Of a stretch of 58,873 nucleotides of DNA, positions 18,456 through 26,472 are shown in pieces. The notes below the pieces were generated by a model. That model made no database searches. It worked only from the letters and a program-made list of their open reading frames with translations, and was not told the origin of the DNA. The position numbers and the translations under genes were made by a program. The first letter of the stretch is position 1, and every line of letters starts with the position of its first letter. The DNA is from Streptomyces cellostaticus (GTDB lineage: Bacteria > Actinomycetota > Actinomycetes > Streptomycetales > Streptomycetaceae), in contig NZ_JALLIN010000047.1 in the NCBI RefSeq assembly GCF_023630175.1, positions 1-58,873 of the forward strand, given 5' to 3'.

Positions 18456-18653
18456 ATGGCTAACACCCAGGGCCCCCAGGGCAATTACGACCCCGCAGGC
18501 AGCACCCAGATGTTCCGCGCGTTCGTCGACGAGGGCCCCCAGGGGCGGCGGCAGGAGCAGCCGGCCTCTTCCGGGCCCCGGGTCGGTCTGATCATCGGCA
18601 TCGTGGCGGCCGTGGTCGTCGTCGCCGCCGTCGCCTGGCTCGCGCTCATGTAG
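18456..18653 (+). CDS. Small single-span membrane protein
   Basis: A 65-residue protein with a polar N-terminus (NTQGPQGNYDPAGSTQMFRAF) and one C-terminal transmembrane helix (VGLIIGIVAAVVVVAAVAWLALM). The topology suggests a tail-anchored protein. ATG 18456 has no strong ribosome-binding site. It is followed by a hairpin terminator. I recognise the type as conserved in Streptomyces but know no function. Confidence 0.75.
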   Translation: MANTQGPQGNYDPAGSTQMFRAFVDEGPQGRRQEQPASSGPRVGLIIGIVAAVVVVAAVAWLALM

Positions 18654-18679
18654 GACACCCGGCCGCCCGGACACACGAC

Positions 18680-18715
18680 GGCCGCCGACGCTGCCGCGAT
18701 GGCGCCTCGGCGGCC
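18680..18715. terminator. Hairpin terminator between small membrane gene and sigma gene
   Basis: GGCCGCCGA / TCGGCGGCC with an 18-nt loop; an outer CACAC/GTGTG pair extends it. It lies between two convergent genes and can serve both. Confidence 0.65.
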
Positions 18716-18738
18716 CTGTCCGTGTGCCCGCGGGCCGG

Positions 18739-19674
18739 TCAGTCCGAGATGAGGCCCTCGCGGAGCTGGGCCAGGGTCCGGGTCAGCAGCCGGGAGACGT
18801 GCATCTGGGAGATGCCGACCTCCTCGCCGATCTGCGACTGGGTCATGTTGGCGAAGAAGCGCAGCATGATGATCCGGCGCTCCCGGGGCGGGAGCTTGGC
18901 CAGCAGCGGCTTCAGGGACTCCCGGTACTCCACGCCCTCCAGCGCGCTGTCCTCGTAGCCGAGGCGGTCGGCGAGGGAGCCCTCGCCGCCGTCGTCCTCG
19001 GGGGCCGGGGAGTCGAGCGAGGAGGCGGTGTAGGCGTTGCCGACCGCGAGGCCGTCGACCACGTCCTCCTCGGAGACGCCGAGCGCGGCGGCCAGCTCCG
19101 TGACTGTCGGGGAGCGGTCCAGCTTTTGGGACAGCTCGTCGCTGGCCTTGGTGAGGGCCAGGCGCAGCTCCTGGAGCCGGCGCGGGACGCGCACCGACCA
19201 GGAGGTGTCGCGGAAGAAGCGCTTGATCTCACCCACGACCGTCGGCATCGCGAACGTCGGGAACTCCACGCCCCGTTCGCAGTCGAAGCGGTCGATCGCC
19301 TTGATCAGGCCGATGGTGCCGACCTGGACGATGTCCTCCATCGGCTCGTTGCGGGAGCGGAAGCGGGCCGCCGCGTAGCGCACGAGGGGGAGGTTGAGCT
19401 CGATCAGGGTGTCCCGGACGTAGGCCCGCTCGGGGCTGCTCTCGTCGAGTGCGGCGAGCCGCAGGAAGAGGGACCGGGACAGGGTCCGGGTGTCGATGTC
19501 CGCCGCGACCGGCGGGGCCGGGACAGGGGCGGCGGCCGGGTCGGCCTGGGCCGGCACGGCTTCGAGGGCCGTGACGCCCTCGATGCCGTCGAGGACGTCG
19601 AGAGCGTGGAGCTCCTTGGGCGCTGCCTCGCTCGTGGGCGTGAGGACCTTCGAGCTGCCCTGGTCTGCGGACAT
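18739..19674 (-). CDS. sigN: SigB/SigF-subfamily sigma factor (SigN-like)
   Basis: The 311-residue protein has an extended Ala/Pro-rich N-terminus, then sigma regions 2 (LPLVRYAAARFRSRNEPMEDIVQVG, GLIKAIDRFDCERG), 3 and 4 (LPPRERRIIMLRFFANMTQSQIGEEVG, ISQMHVSRLLTRTLAQLREG). Domain order and sequence put it in the SigB/SigF/SigG subfamily, which in Streptomyces serves stress and sporulation. The start MSADQG at 19674 has AAAGGGGGT upstream; longer starts are unlikely. The symbol rests on recalled gene order (two such sigma genes side by side) and should be treated as tentative. The gene lies 313 bp downstream of its paralogue. Confidence 0.8.
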   Translation of the reverse strand: MSADQGSSKVLTPTSEAAPKELHALDVLDGIEGVTALEAVPAQADPAAAPVPAPPVAADIDTRTLSRSLFLRLAALDESSPERAYVRDTLIELNLPLVRYAAARFRSRNEPMEDIVQVGTIGLIKAIDRFDCERGVEFPTFAMPTVVGEIKRFFRDTSWSVRVPRRLQELRLALTKASDELSQKLDRSPTVTELAAALGVSEEDVVDGLAVGNAYTASSLDSPAPEDDGGEGSLADRLGYEDSALEGVEYRESLKPLLAKLPPRERRIIMLRFFANMTQSQIGEEVGISQMHVSRLLTRTLAQLREGLISD

Positions 19675-19987
19675 GCCACCCCCTTTGGGTCGCGGGACGG
19701 TCGCGGCGGCGCCGCCTTTTCGAGCAACGCAGCCTTCACCTGAATACCGGAACCGGAGCTCCGGCAAACGCTCTTCCGGCAGAATGTCACATGTCGGCAA
19801 CACGCTGTAGTGACATGTCGACATGCCAGCCGTGAATCGGCCCTGGAAAGAAGGGGTCTGACGGCCTTTCGGCGCACAACTGTCGGGAACCGCCATGGTG
19901 GGCGATTCGCTCTCGACGGTCAGTGATCGATCCCGCTTTCGAACCGCCGTGGGCTGGCGTTTTCCGGAGTGTGCTCCCGTGCGCCGG
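19675..19987. promoter_or_regulatory. Leader between the two sigma genes with two ACATGTCG repeats
   Basis: This 313-bp gap precedes the sigN-like gene on the minus strand. It holds two identical ACATGTCG motifs at 19789-19796 and 19813-19820, 24 bp apart, about 120-145 bp upstream of the start. The spacing and position fit a regulator binding site, but I cannot name the regulator. Confidence 0.4.
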
Positions 19988-20830
19988 TTATGCCTCGATG
20001 CGATTCGCGGATCGCAGCCGCTGGAAGCTGCGCGCGAGTAGCCGGGATACGTGCATCTGGGACACCCCGAGTTCCGCGCTGATCTGCGACTGGGTGAGAT
20101 TGCTGTAGTAGCGCAGCAGCAGGATCCGCTGTTCCCGTTCGGGGAGTTGGACCAGGAGGTGGCGCACCAGGTCGCGGTGTTCCACGCCGTCCAGGGCGGG
20201 GTCCTCGTAGCCGATGCGGTCCAGCAGGCCGGGCAGTCCGTCGCCCTCCTGCGCGGCCTCGAGGGAGGTGGCGTGGTACGAGCGTCCCGCCTCGATGCAG
20301 GAGAGCACCTCCTCCTCGCTGATCCTGAGCCGCTCGGCGATCTCGGCGGTCGTCGGGGAGCGCCCGAAGGCCGTGGTGAGGTCCTCGGTCGCGCTGTTGA
20401 CCTGGACCCACAGCTCGTGCAGCCGGCGCGGTACGTGGACCGTGCGGACGTTGTCCCGGAAGTAGCGCTTGATCTCGCCGACCACGGTCGGCATCGCGAA
20501 GGTCGGGAACTGCACCCCCCGGTCGGGGTCGAAGCGGTCGATGGCGTTGATCAGACCGATGGTTCCGACCTGGACCACGTCCTCCATCGGCTCGTTGCGG
20601 GAGCGGAAGCGGGCGGCCGCGTAGCGCACGAGCGGGAGATTGGCCTCGATCAGCGCACCGCGCACCCGGTCGTGCTCCGGCGTGCCCGGAGTCAGGTCCT
20701 TCAGCTCGGCGAAGAGCACCTGGGTCAGGGCGCGGGTGTCGGCGCCGCGGCGCTTCTCGGGGGCCGGAGGGGCGGGGCTGGGCACCTCGCCCTGGGGCGG
20801 CGCAGTACTGGCCGACACGGTCAACGCCAC
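19988..20830 (-). CDS. sigF: Sporulation-type sigma factor SigF
   Basis: The 280-residue protein has all sigma regions: region 2 (NLPLVRYAAARFRSRNEPM, GLINAIDRFDPDRG), region 3 (VRTVHVPRRLHELWVQV, EIAERLRISEEEV) and region 4 (LPEREQRILLLRYYSNLTQS, QMHVSRLLARSFQRLRSANR). The C-terminus RSANRIEA matches what I recall of Streptomyces SigF, a late spore-compartment factor. GTG 20830 or GTG 20816 could be the start; GAAGAGG lies in front of both. Its paralogue follows on the same strand, suggesting duplication. Confidence 0.82.
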   Translation of the reverse strand: MALTVSASTAPPQGEVPSPAPPAPEKRRGADTRALTQVLFAELKDLTPGTPEHDRVRGALIEANLPLVRYAAARFRSRNEPMEDVVQVGTIGLINAIDRFDPDRGVQFPTFAMPTVVGEIKRYFRDNVRTVHVPRRLHELWVQVNSATEDLTTAFGRSPTTAEIAERLRISEEEVLSCIEAGRSYHATSLEAAQEGDGLPGLLDRIGYEDPALDGVEHRDLVRHLLVQLPEREQRILLLRYYSNLTQSQISAELGVSQMHVSRLLARSFQRLRSANRIEA

Positions 20831-20956
20831 CTCTTCATCGGTCAGTCATCCGTCAAAAGCGGTCATAGCATCACAAGACATGTGCACTGTGTGCAAGCAC
20901 CCGATAACGTCGTGTTGTGCTCGAACGCCGTCCAGTTCGGGACCCCCGGACGCGGA

Positions 20957-20987
20957 AAAGCCCCCCATCGTCGCCATGGGGGGCTTT
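20957..20987. terminator. Intrinsic terminator of the Dabb operon
   Basis: AAAGCCCCCCAT / ATGGGGGGCTTT hairpin, 13 bp beyond the Dabb stop. On the minus strand the stem ends in a short U-rich run, so it works in that direction. Confidence 0.75.
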
Positions 20988-21000
20988 CGGTGCGCGGGGG

Positions 21001-21294
21001 TCAGAACTCGTAGTCGGCGATCACCCACGTGGCGAACTCCCGCCACAGCGCGACGCCCGCCTGGTGGGCCGGGTGCTCGAGGTAGCGCCGCAGGGCGTCC
21101 TGGTCCTCGACGGCCGAGTTGATCGCGAAGTCGTAGGCGATGGGCCGGTCGCTGATGTTCCAGGCGCACTCCCAGAACCGCAGCTCCTCGATCAGGCCGC
21201 CGAGCGCCCTGAAGGCCTCCACCCCCGCCACGACCCGCGGATCGTCGCGCTCGACGCCCTCGTTGAGCCTGAAGAGGACCAGGTGACGGATCAT
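21001..21294 (-). CDS. Dabb-family stress-responsive alpha/beta-barrel protein
   Basis: The 97-residue protein has the Dabb pattern MIRHLVLFRLNEGV, then LRFWECAWNISDRPIAYDFA and a C-terminal YLEHPAHQAGVALWREF. Such dimeric ferredoxin-like barrels are small-molecule binding or stress proteins; no substrate can be given. It is 10 bp downstream of a small membrane-protein gene and is probably co-transcribed with it. Confidence 0.88.
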   Translation of the reverse strand: MIRHLVLFRLNEGVERDDPRVVAGVEAFRALGGLIEELRFWECAWNISDRPIAYDFAINSAVEDQDALRRYLEHPAHQAGVALWREFATWVIADYEF

Positions 21295-21304
21295 GGGGTG
21301 TACC

Positions 21305-21478
21305 TCAGCTCTGTGCTCCGTTGGCGACCCAGGTCATGAAGTCGCCGATGGCCTTGGCCGCGTCCGATATGCCCTCGAAGCCTATCTGGACGTACTCGGC
21401 CGCCTTGGCCGGGTCGGTGATGATCACGTACAGCGCGAAGACCGCGAGCACGTACACGGCGATCTTCTTGGCGTTCAC
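21305..21478 (-). CDS. Small membrane-associated protein (57 aa)
   Basis: GTG 21478 opens a 57-residue protein, NAKKIAVYVLAVFALYVIIT followed by an amphipathic C-terminal half (EYVQIGFEGISDAAKAIGDF). One membrane helix is clear. A CAGGGGAGG-like site lies about 12 bases before the start. It lies 10 bp upstream of the Dabb gene. The short, well-formed sequence suggests a real conserved gene, but I cannot assign a role. Confidence 0.65.
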   Translation of the reverse strand: MNAKKIAVYVLAVFALYVIITDPAKAAEYVQIGFEGISDAAKAIGDFMTWVANGAQS

Positions 21479-21921
21479 CGCCACCGCGGCCTCCCCTGCA
21501 CCTGCTGCGACTCTTGGCTGCCCTGTTGTCGGCGGTGAGTTTATCCGCCCGGTCATGTGTTCCGGCCAGGGGATTGTGTGCGAGTCGCGGGCGGACCGGA
21601 ACGCGGGCCGGTGGGCGGACAGTTGGGTGAGTGGCCCGGGCCGGTGGGCGGAGCTCGACCGGCGCGGTGGCGGAGGGGCCTGACCCCACTGCTCGGTGAC
21701 GGCCCGACGGCGGCACCGCCGGGGCGCTCGTACACCTCCGGTTGGGCCGGCGAGGCCGCCCGGCGGCCGTACGGCCGCCGGCCAGGGCACCTGCGACCGA
21801 CCCGCCGCCCGTCGTCCGCGGTCTTCTCAGCCCGGTGCCTGTCGGTCATGCTTGCCGGCGGGTACTGAGCCGGATTGCCGTTCGCTTCGGGGCGCAGGAT
21901 GCAGCAGGGGAAGAGCGAGTC
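21479..21921. other. Divergent intergenic region without a recognisable gene
   Basis: About 440 bp between the small membrane gene (minus) and the TTA-containing gene (plus). It must hold both promoters. I see no repeat or convincing gene; all frames give only proline/arginine-rich GC-driven translations. Confidence 0.45.
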
Positions 21922-22647
21922 ATGTCACTCGATGTCGCGATCAATCTGGTTGCCTCGTTCATGGCCTTCTTGATCGGCTGGACGGCTCGCAATCTCCTCT
22001 CGTACTACCGGAGCAGTCGCCCTGTCGCTCGCCTGTGGCGGGTCAATCGTGATGCACCCGTGACCGCCGTGGTCGGCGATCCCGGCGGAGGGAGGTTGCT
22101 GTGGGAGGCGGATGCGCTGGCGGCCATGAACCTGCGCCTCAGCCTGGCCCGCGAACTCAAGATCCATTCGATCGGGACTGTCAGGTCGTCCGCCTTCAGC
22201 ATGGCCGCTCAAGCGGAGGACAACGTAGTCGTCATCGGTGGGCCCGACATGAACCAGACGTGGAAGACATACGCGAACAGGCTGGACTTACCGTATGAAT
22301 TCCAGATGGTCGGCGACTACTACCGGATTGTGGCCCGAGAAGGGGATGAGTCCTTCGGGGGGTCCAGGGATCCCGAGGCTGGAACAAAGCAGGATTCCGC
22401 CCTGGTGGTCTTCGCCCGGAATCCCTTCGAGCCGGGCAGCAGGCTGATCATGATGGCGGGATGCGGCGGCCTTGCCACTCTGGCCGCACCTGCCGTCTTC
22501 TCTCCGGAGTACGCCAGAAGGATCGCCCGGCGGTTCGATACGTCCAAGCCCCTCGCGCTGATCCTCTCGGTGGAGGACGTGAACGGCTACGTGGGCAAGC
22601 CCAGGATCGTCGCCTGGAAGCATTTCACCCAGTCGGTCGGCGACTGA
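21922..22647 (+). CDS. Membrane-anchored protein of unknown function with a TTA (bldA) codon
   Basis: The 241-residue protein has one N-terminal helix (AINLVASFMAFLIGWTARNL) and then a soluble domain: TAVVGDPGGGRLLWEADALA, VVVIGGPDMNQTWKTYANRL, and ARNPFEPGSRLIMMAGCGGL. The glycine-rich GGPDxN and NPFxPG...AGxGG pieces look like a ligand-binding effector domain, but I cannot name the family. Codon 123 (22288-22290) is TTA, so translation probably needs the bldA tRNA. ATG 21922 follows AGGGGAAGAG. Lower GC than its neighbours, and its position beside a tRNA gene, suggest acquisition by transfer. Confidence 0.75.
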   Translation: MSLDVAINLVASFMAFLIGWTARNLLSYYRSSRPVARLWRVNRDAPVTAVVGDPGGGRLLWEADALAAMNLRLSLARELKIHSIGTVRSSAFSMAAQAEDNVVVIGGPDMNQTWKTYANRLDLPYEFQMVGDYYRIVAREGDESFGGSRDPEAGTKQDSALVVFARNPFEPGSRLIMMAGCGGLATLAAPAVFSPEYARRIARRFDTSKPLALILSVEDVNGYVGKPRIVAWKHFTQSVGD

Positions 22648-22807
22648 ACCGCTGCCCGGTCACGGGCTGTCCGGGTGGGGCAGCGCGCTCGTGGGCTGCC
22701 GCTCACGTTCCCCGTTCATCCGTGGTCCCCGCGCGGCCGCGGTGGGCGGGGGGAGTTCCCGGCCGGGTGGAGGGGCCGACTGGGACGGGCACGGAGGCGG
22801 AAGCCGA

Positions 22808-22840
22808 AGGGGCGTCCCGTTCATCGAACGGGACGCCCCT
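22808..22840 (-). terminator. Terminator of tRNA-Ser(CGA)
   Basis: A perfect 15-bp inverted repeat (AGGGGCGTCCCGTTC / GAACGGGACGCCCCT) with a 3-nt loop, ending nine bases from the tRNA 3' end. Confidence 0.8.
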
Positions 22841-22848
22841 TCCATCTG

Positions 22849-22933
22849 CGGTAGCGGAGGGATTTGAACCCTCGGTGACTTGCGCCACACTCGCTTTCGA
22901 GGCGAGCTCCTTCGGCCGCTCGGACACGCTACC
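22849..22933 (-). tRNA. tRNA-Ser (anticodon CGA)
   Basis: On the minus strand: acceptor GGTAGCG/CGCTACC, discriminator G, anticodon loop CTCGAAA between CTCGC and GCGAG, a long class II variable arm, and T-arm GAGGG-TTCAAAT-CCCTC. CCA is not encoded. Confidence 0.94.
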
Positions 22934-22978
22934 GAGGGAGACCCTACAGCAAGGTGGGGCGAGGTTTGAAATCGGAAT

Positions 22979-23434
22979 TCAGCGGTCCCGGAAGAACTCC
23001 GTGAGCACCCGCGCGCAGTCCTCGGCCAGCACGCCCTCGACGACCTCGGGACGGTGGTTGAGCCGCCGGTCGCGCACGACGTCCCACAGCGAACCGGCCG
23101 CTCCCGCCTTCTCGTCCCGGGCGCCGTAGACGACCCGGTCCACCCGGGACTGGACCAGGGCGCCCGCGCACATCGTGCAGGGCTCCAGCGTGACGACCAG
23201 CGTGCAGCCGGCCAGCCGCCACTGCCCGAGCTTCGCGGCGGCGCGCCGGAGGGCGAGAACCTCCGCGTGCGCCGTCGGGTCGCCGGTGGCCTCGCGCTCG
23301 TTGTGCCCGGCGGCCAGGACCGTCGAGCCGTCCGGGGACAGCAGGACGGCGCCGACGGGGACGTCGCCGCCCTCCGCCGCCAGCCGGGCCTCGTCCAGGG
23401 CGAGCCGCATCGCGGACCGCCAGGGGTCGCGCAC
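22979..23434 (-). CDS. tadA: tRNA-specific adenosine deaminase TadA
   Basis: The 151-residue protein has the cytidine-deaminase-type zinc motifs HAE (in TAHAEVLALRRAA) and PCTMC (LEPCTMCAGALVQSR), plus the TadA signature YGARDEKAGAAGSLWDV. It converts A34 to inosine in tRNA-Arg(ACG), and a tRNA-Arg with that anticodon is present in this window at 3583. It lies 32 bp downstream of the gene for its usual partner protein and would be co-transcribed with it. The start GTG 23434 is not backed by a strong ribosome-binding site. Confidence 0.93.
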   Translation of the reverse strand: MRDPWRSAMRLALDEARLAAEGGDVPVGAVLLSPDGSTVLAAGHNEREATGDPTAHAEVLALRRAAAKLGQWRLAGCTLVVTLEPCTMCAGALVQSRVDRVVYGARDEKAGAAGSLWDVVRDRRLNHRPEVVEGVLAEDCARVLTEFFRDR

Positions 23435-23466
23435 CGGGTCGGGTGCGCCGGTGGTGTCCTCGGTGC

Positions 23467-24003
23467 TCAGCGGACGGTCTCCAGCACCTCCGAGGCGCCC
23501 AGGGCCTCGGCGATCGTGCCCAGCGCGTCCTCGGCCTCCAGGGTGCGCAGCTCCTTCTCGCCGATACCCAGGTCGTCGAGGATCTCGCTGTCGCCCACCG
23601 GGCTGTGCGGCACGGCGTCGGCGGCGGTGCCGTCCGTGTCGTCCCCGTCGTCGTCGGACTCGCCGTCCTCCGTGCCGTCGAGGTCCAGGGAATCCAGGTC
23701 GGGGCCGTCGTCCGCGCCCGGCTCCCGGCCCAGCAGCTCATCGGTGAGCAGCAGCTCGCCGTAGGCGCTGCGGGCGGCGGCGGCCGCGTCCGACACGTAG
23801 ATGCGGGGATCGTCCTCGCCGTCCACGCGGACGACACCGAACCAGGCGTCCTCCTGCTCGATCAGGACGAGCACGGTGTCCTCTTCGGGAGAGGCTTCCC
23901 GGGCCAGGTCGGCGAGATCCGACAGGGTCTCCACATCGTCGAGCTCTGTGTCGCTCGCTTCCCACCCGTCTTCGGTGCGCGCGAGCAGTGCGGCGAAGTA
24001 CAC
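23467..24003 (-). CDS. tRNA adenosine deaminase-associated protein
   Basis: The 178-residue acidic protein begins YFAALLARTEDGWEASDTEL and ends LRTLEAEDALGTIAEALGAS. This is the conserved actinobacterial family always found next to tadA; its role is unknown. A very acidic Asp-rich linker occupies about residues 95-130. GTG 24003 is preferred because GGGAGAG ends five bases before it; ATG 24024 in the same frame is an alternative. Confidence 0.85.
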   Translation of the reverse strand: MYFAALLARTEDGWEASDTELDDVETLSDLADLAREASPEEDTVLVLIEQEDAWFGVVRVDGEDDPRIYVSDAAAAARSAYGELLLTDELLGREPGADDGPDLDSLDLDGTEDGESDDDGDDTDGTAADAVPHSPVGDSEILDDLGIGEKELRTLEAEDALGTIAEALGASEVLETVR

Positions 24004-24336
24004 CGTGACTCTCCCACTGGTCATAGGCGTGCCGGTTGGGGGTCCCCCCGGCGGAGGTCTCTGGGCGGGTGGAGCTGGGCTCCGGGCCCCGTCCACTCGG
24101 AATCGTGGCAGAAACAAGACGCTCAGGGGACGTCTTCGGCTCCCTGTGTCCGGCAGTTTTGATCGTGGATCCGTGACCGGCCCACGTGTGCGTCCGCTGC
24201 CGCCACCTGCGGATCGTACGCGGCCCCACCGGCGCTCACACACGTCCGCCCCGGCAACACCGGTGCGTTCGCCGGTCTTTCCCACCGGCTTTCTTCCGAA
24301 GGGTCTCTTCCCACCCGACCGTACGACGGAATCCCC

Positions 24337-24555
24337 CTACCAGCGGAAGGTTCGCATCCGCATGGCGTGGCGCAACCGGGCCGCCTTGGCGCGCCGGGGC
24401 TGGACGCGGTCGCGCAGGGCCCGCGCCTCGGCCAGGTCGCGCAGGAACTGGGCGCGGCGGCGCCGGCGCTCGGCGTCCGTCTCGGGCAGCCGGGGGCCTG
24501 TCGCGCTCCCGGCGTCCACGGCGGCGTCGGTCTCATGATCAGGCAGGTCAGCCAC
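24337..24555 (-). CDS. Small Arg-rich conserved hypothetical protein
   Basis: GTG 24555 opens a 72-residue protein with an acidic N-terminus and a basic helical C-terminus (DAERRRRRAQFLRDLAEARA, RDRVQPRRAKAARLRHAMRM). It is divergent from upp. The charge pattern suggests a coiled coil or nucleic-acid contact. An alternative GTG lies six bases upstream (24561). I recognise no family; support comes from the ordered charge pattern and position. Confidence 0.5.
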   Translation of the reverse strand: MADLPDHETDAAVDAGSATGPRLPETDAERRRRRAQFLRDLAEARALRDRVQPRRAKAARLRHAMRMRTFRW

Positions 24556-24645
24556 AGTCACACCACCCCGGGTCCGTCCCTCCCACTTTCCCTCGGACGG
24601 GCGGTTTGATGCCAGCGCGAAGTGCGGCCGAGCGCGGTTACTGTT

Positions 24646-25287
24646 ATGAGCATGCGTCTCCACGTCGTCGACCACCCCCTGGTCGCTCACAAGCTCACCA
24701 CGCTGCGCGACCAGCGCACCGACTCCGCGACCTTCCGCCGGCTCGCCGACGAACTGGTCACCCTGCTCGCCTACGAGGCCACGCGGGACGTGCGCACCGA
24801 GGCCGTCGACATCCGGACGCCCGTCGCCGGGACGACCGGCGTCAAGCTCGCCCGGCCGCGCCCGCTGGTCGTCCCGATCCTGCGGGCCGGCCTCGGCATG
24901 CTCGACGGCATGGTCCGGCTGCTGCCGACCGCCGAGGTGGGTTTCCTGGGCATGATCCGCAACGAGGAGACGCTGGAGGCCTCCACGTACGCCTCGCGCA
25001 TGCCGGAGGACCTCTCGGGCCGGCAGGTGTACGTCCTGGACCCGATGCTGGCCACCGGCGGCACGCTGGTCGCGGCCATCCGTGAGCTGATCAAGCGCGG
25101 CGCCGACGACGTCACGGCCGTGGTGCTGCTCGCCGCGCCGGAGGGCGTCGAGGTCATGGAGCGGGAGCTCGCGGGCACCCCGGTCACGGTCGTCACGGCG
25201 GCCGTCGACGACCACCTCAACGAGCACGGCTACATCATCCCCGGCCTCGGGGACGCGGGCGACCGGCTGTACGGCGCGGCGGAGTAG
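24646..25287 (+). CDS. upp: Uracil phosphoribosyltransferase
   Basis: The 213-residue enzyme makes UMP from uracil and PRPP in pyrimidine salvage. It shows the type I phosphoribosyltransferase motif VLDPMLATGGT and the uracil-binding C-terminus YIIPGLGDAGDRLYG, with VVPILRAGLGMLDGM earlier. Two in-frame ATGs (24646, 24652) are possible. No ribosome-binding site is visible, and TACTGT lies only a few bases upstream, where a -10 element of a leaderless transcript would be, so a leaderless start is plausible. Confidence 0.95.
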   Translation: MSMRLHVVDHPLVAHKLTTLRDQRTDSATFRRLADELVTLLAYEATRDVRTEAVDIRTPVAGTTGVKLARPRPLVVPILRAGLGMLDGMVRLLPTAEVGFLGMIRNEETLEASTYASRMPEDLSGRQVYVLDPMLATGGTLVAAIRELIKRGADDVTAVVLLAAPEGVEVMERELAGTPVTVVTAAVDDHLNEHGYIIPGLGDAGDRLYGAAE

Positions 25288-25370
25288 GGCCGGTACGGCG
25301 GATCGGGCCGGCACCGGCCGGCGCGGTCCCCGTCGCCGCGGGTGAGCCGTGCCCGGCCCCGCGGCCGCGG

Positions 25371-25427
25371 CCCGATCCAGCGGTCGGGGCCCGATCCAGC
25401 GGTCGGGGCCCGATCCCGCGGTCGGGG
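25371..25427. repeat. Three tandem 19-bp repeats
   Basis: The unit CCCGATCCAGCGGTCGGGG occurs at 25371-25389, 25390-25408 and 25409-25427 (last copy with one A-to-C change). It lies between the convergent upp and lytR_C genes. Each unit can form a short CCCGA/TCGGG hairpin, so it may act as a terminator or be slippage-derived. Confidence 0.85.
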
Positions 25428-25445
25428 CCCGTGGCCGGGCCCCGC

Positions 25446-26078
25446 TCAGCAGCCCTTGCCCGCCGCCGCGGTCGTCTGCTTCGGCTCGTTCAGCCGGGCC
25501 AGGGCCTGGTCGGCGGCCGCCCGCCGGGTCAGGCTGCCGAACCTGTCGCCGATGATCAGGTCGAGGCCGGCCCCCTTGCGGCCGGCCTCGGTGCGGCGCT
25601 CGGCGCCGGTGAGCTGGGTGGCGAGCACCGGCAGCGAGGTGTCCAGCGCGGAGGCCGGGCCGAGGAGCACCCCGGTGCCCTTGACCTTCTTGTCGAACTC
25701 CTTGGATGCGTTGCCCACTTCGCCGATCTTGAAGCCGCGCTTCTTCAGCTCGTCCGCGGTGGCCTTGGCGAGGCCGCTGCGGGTCGTGGCGTTGTAGACG
25801 TTCACGGTGATCGTGCGGGGCTCGGGCAGCGCCTTGGCCGGCGCGGCTGAGGCCTTCGCGACGGGGCACTCCTTGGTGGCCGCCGCGGACTTCTCGCCGC
25901 CGCCGGTGAAGACGTCGATGAGCTGCAGGGTGCCCCAGCCGACCAGGCCGAGCGCGGCCACGGAGGCCACCACGGCGGCCACCAGCCGTCCGCGCCGCCG
26001 GGGAGGACGCATCCGAGGGTATTTGTCCCCCGTGATCCGGTACTGGCCGCCCATGCCGGGGGGAGTCAGCATGCTCAT
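25446..26078 (-). CDS. Membrane protein with LytR C-terminal domain
   Basis: The 210-residue protein has a cytosolic N-terminus, one membrane span (about 30-52: LVAAVVASVAALGLVGWGTL) and an external LytR_C domain (RTITVNVYNATTRSGLAKAT, ADELKKRGFKIGEVGNAS). LytR_C domains accompany cell-wall polymer attachment proteins, but the LCP catalytic domain itself is missing here, so this is a stand-alone accessory protein. The gene is followed by the tandem 19-bp repeats. Confidence 0.87.
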   Translation of the reverse strand: MSMLTPPGMGGQYRITGDKYPRMRPPRRRGRLVAAVVASVAALGLVGWGTLQLIDVFTGGGEKSAAATKECPVAKASAAPAKALPEPRTITVNVYNATTRSGLAKATADELKKRGFKIGEVGNASKEFDKKVKGTGVLLGPASALDTSLPVLATQLTGAERRTEAGRKGAGLDLIIGDRFGSLTRRAAADQALARLNEPKQTTAAAGKGC

Positions 26079-26175
26079 ATGCGCAGCGTAGTGCGCCTGA
26101 GCAGCGATGCCTATTAGATGATCAGCAGATGGCCCTCTGCGGAACCCGAAAGAGGCAACGTCCGTGGCGTGCGGG

Positions 26176-26472
26176 TCAGTCGAGTTCGAGCACGCGCGCG
26201 TGCAGCACCTGGCGCTGCTGGAGGGCGGCGCGCACCGCTCGGTGGAGGCCGTCCTCCAGATACAGGTCGCCCTGCCACTTCACGACATGCGCGAAGAGGT
26301 CGCCGTAGAACGTCGAGTCCTCGGCCAGCAGGGTCTCCAGATCGAGCTGCTGCTTGGTGGTCACGAGCTGATCGAGGCGGACCGGGCGTGGCGCGACGTC
26401 CGCCCACTGCCGGGTGCTTTCCCGGCCGTGGTCGGGGTACGGCCGGCCGTTTCCGATGCGCTTGAAGATCAC
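26176..26472 (-). CDS. Small conserved actinobacterial protein (annotated elsewhere as VapB-like antitoxin)
   Basis: The 98-residue protein (MIFKRIGNGRPYPDHGREST, RLDQLVTTKQQLDLETLLAE, KWQGDLYLEDGLHRAVRAAL) belongs to a family I recall being labelled VapB-type antitoxin in Streptomyces annotations. The DLYLEDGLHR stretch rather recalls ParB-like small proteins. No toxin gene (PIN domain) lies beside it, so the antitoxin label is doubtful. Its conservation next to the lytR_C gene suggests a housekeeping role. Confidence 0.75.
   Translation of the reverse strand: MIFKRIGNGRPYPDHGRESTRQWADVAPRPVRLDQLVTTKQQLDLETLLAEDSTFYGDLFAHVVKWQGDLYLEDGLHRAVRAALQQRQVLHARVLELD

Noticed and set aside
25371..25427. 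CRISPR-like array
   Set aside because: The 19-bp units abut with no spacers and there are no cas genes; this is a simple tandem repeat. No CRISPR array was seen anywhere in the window.
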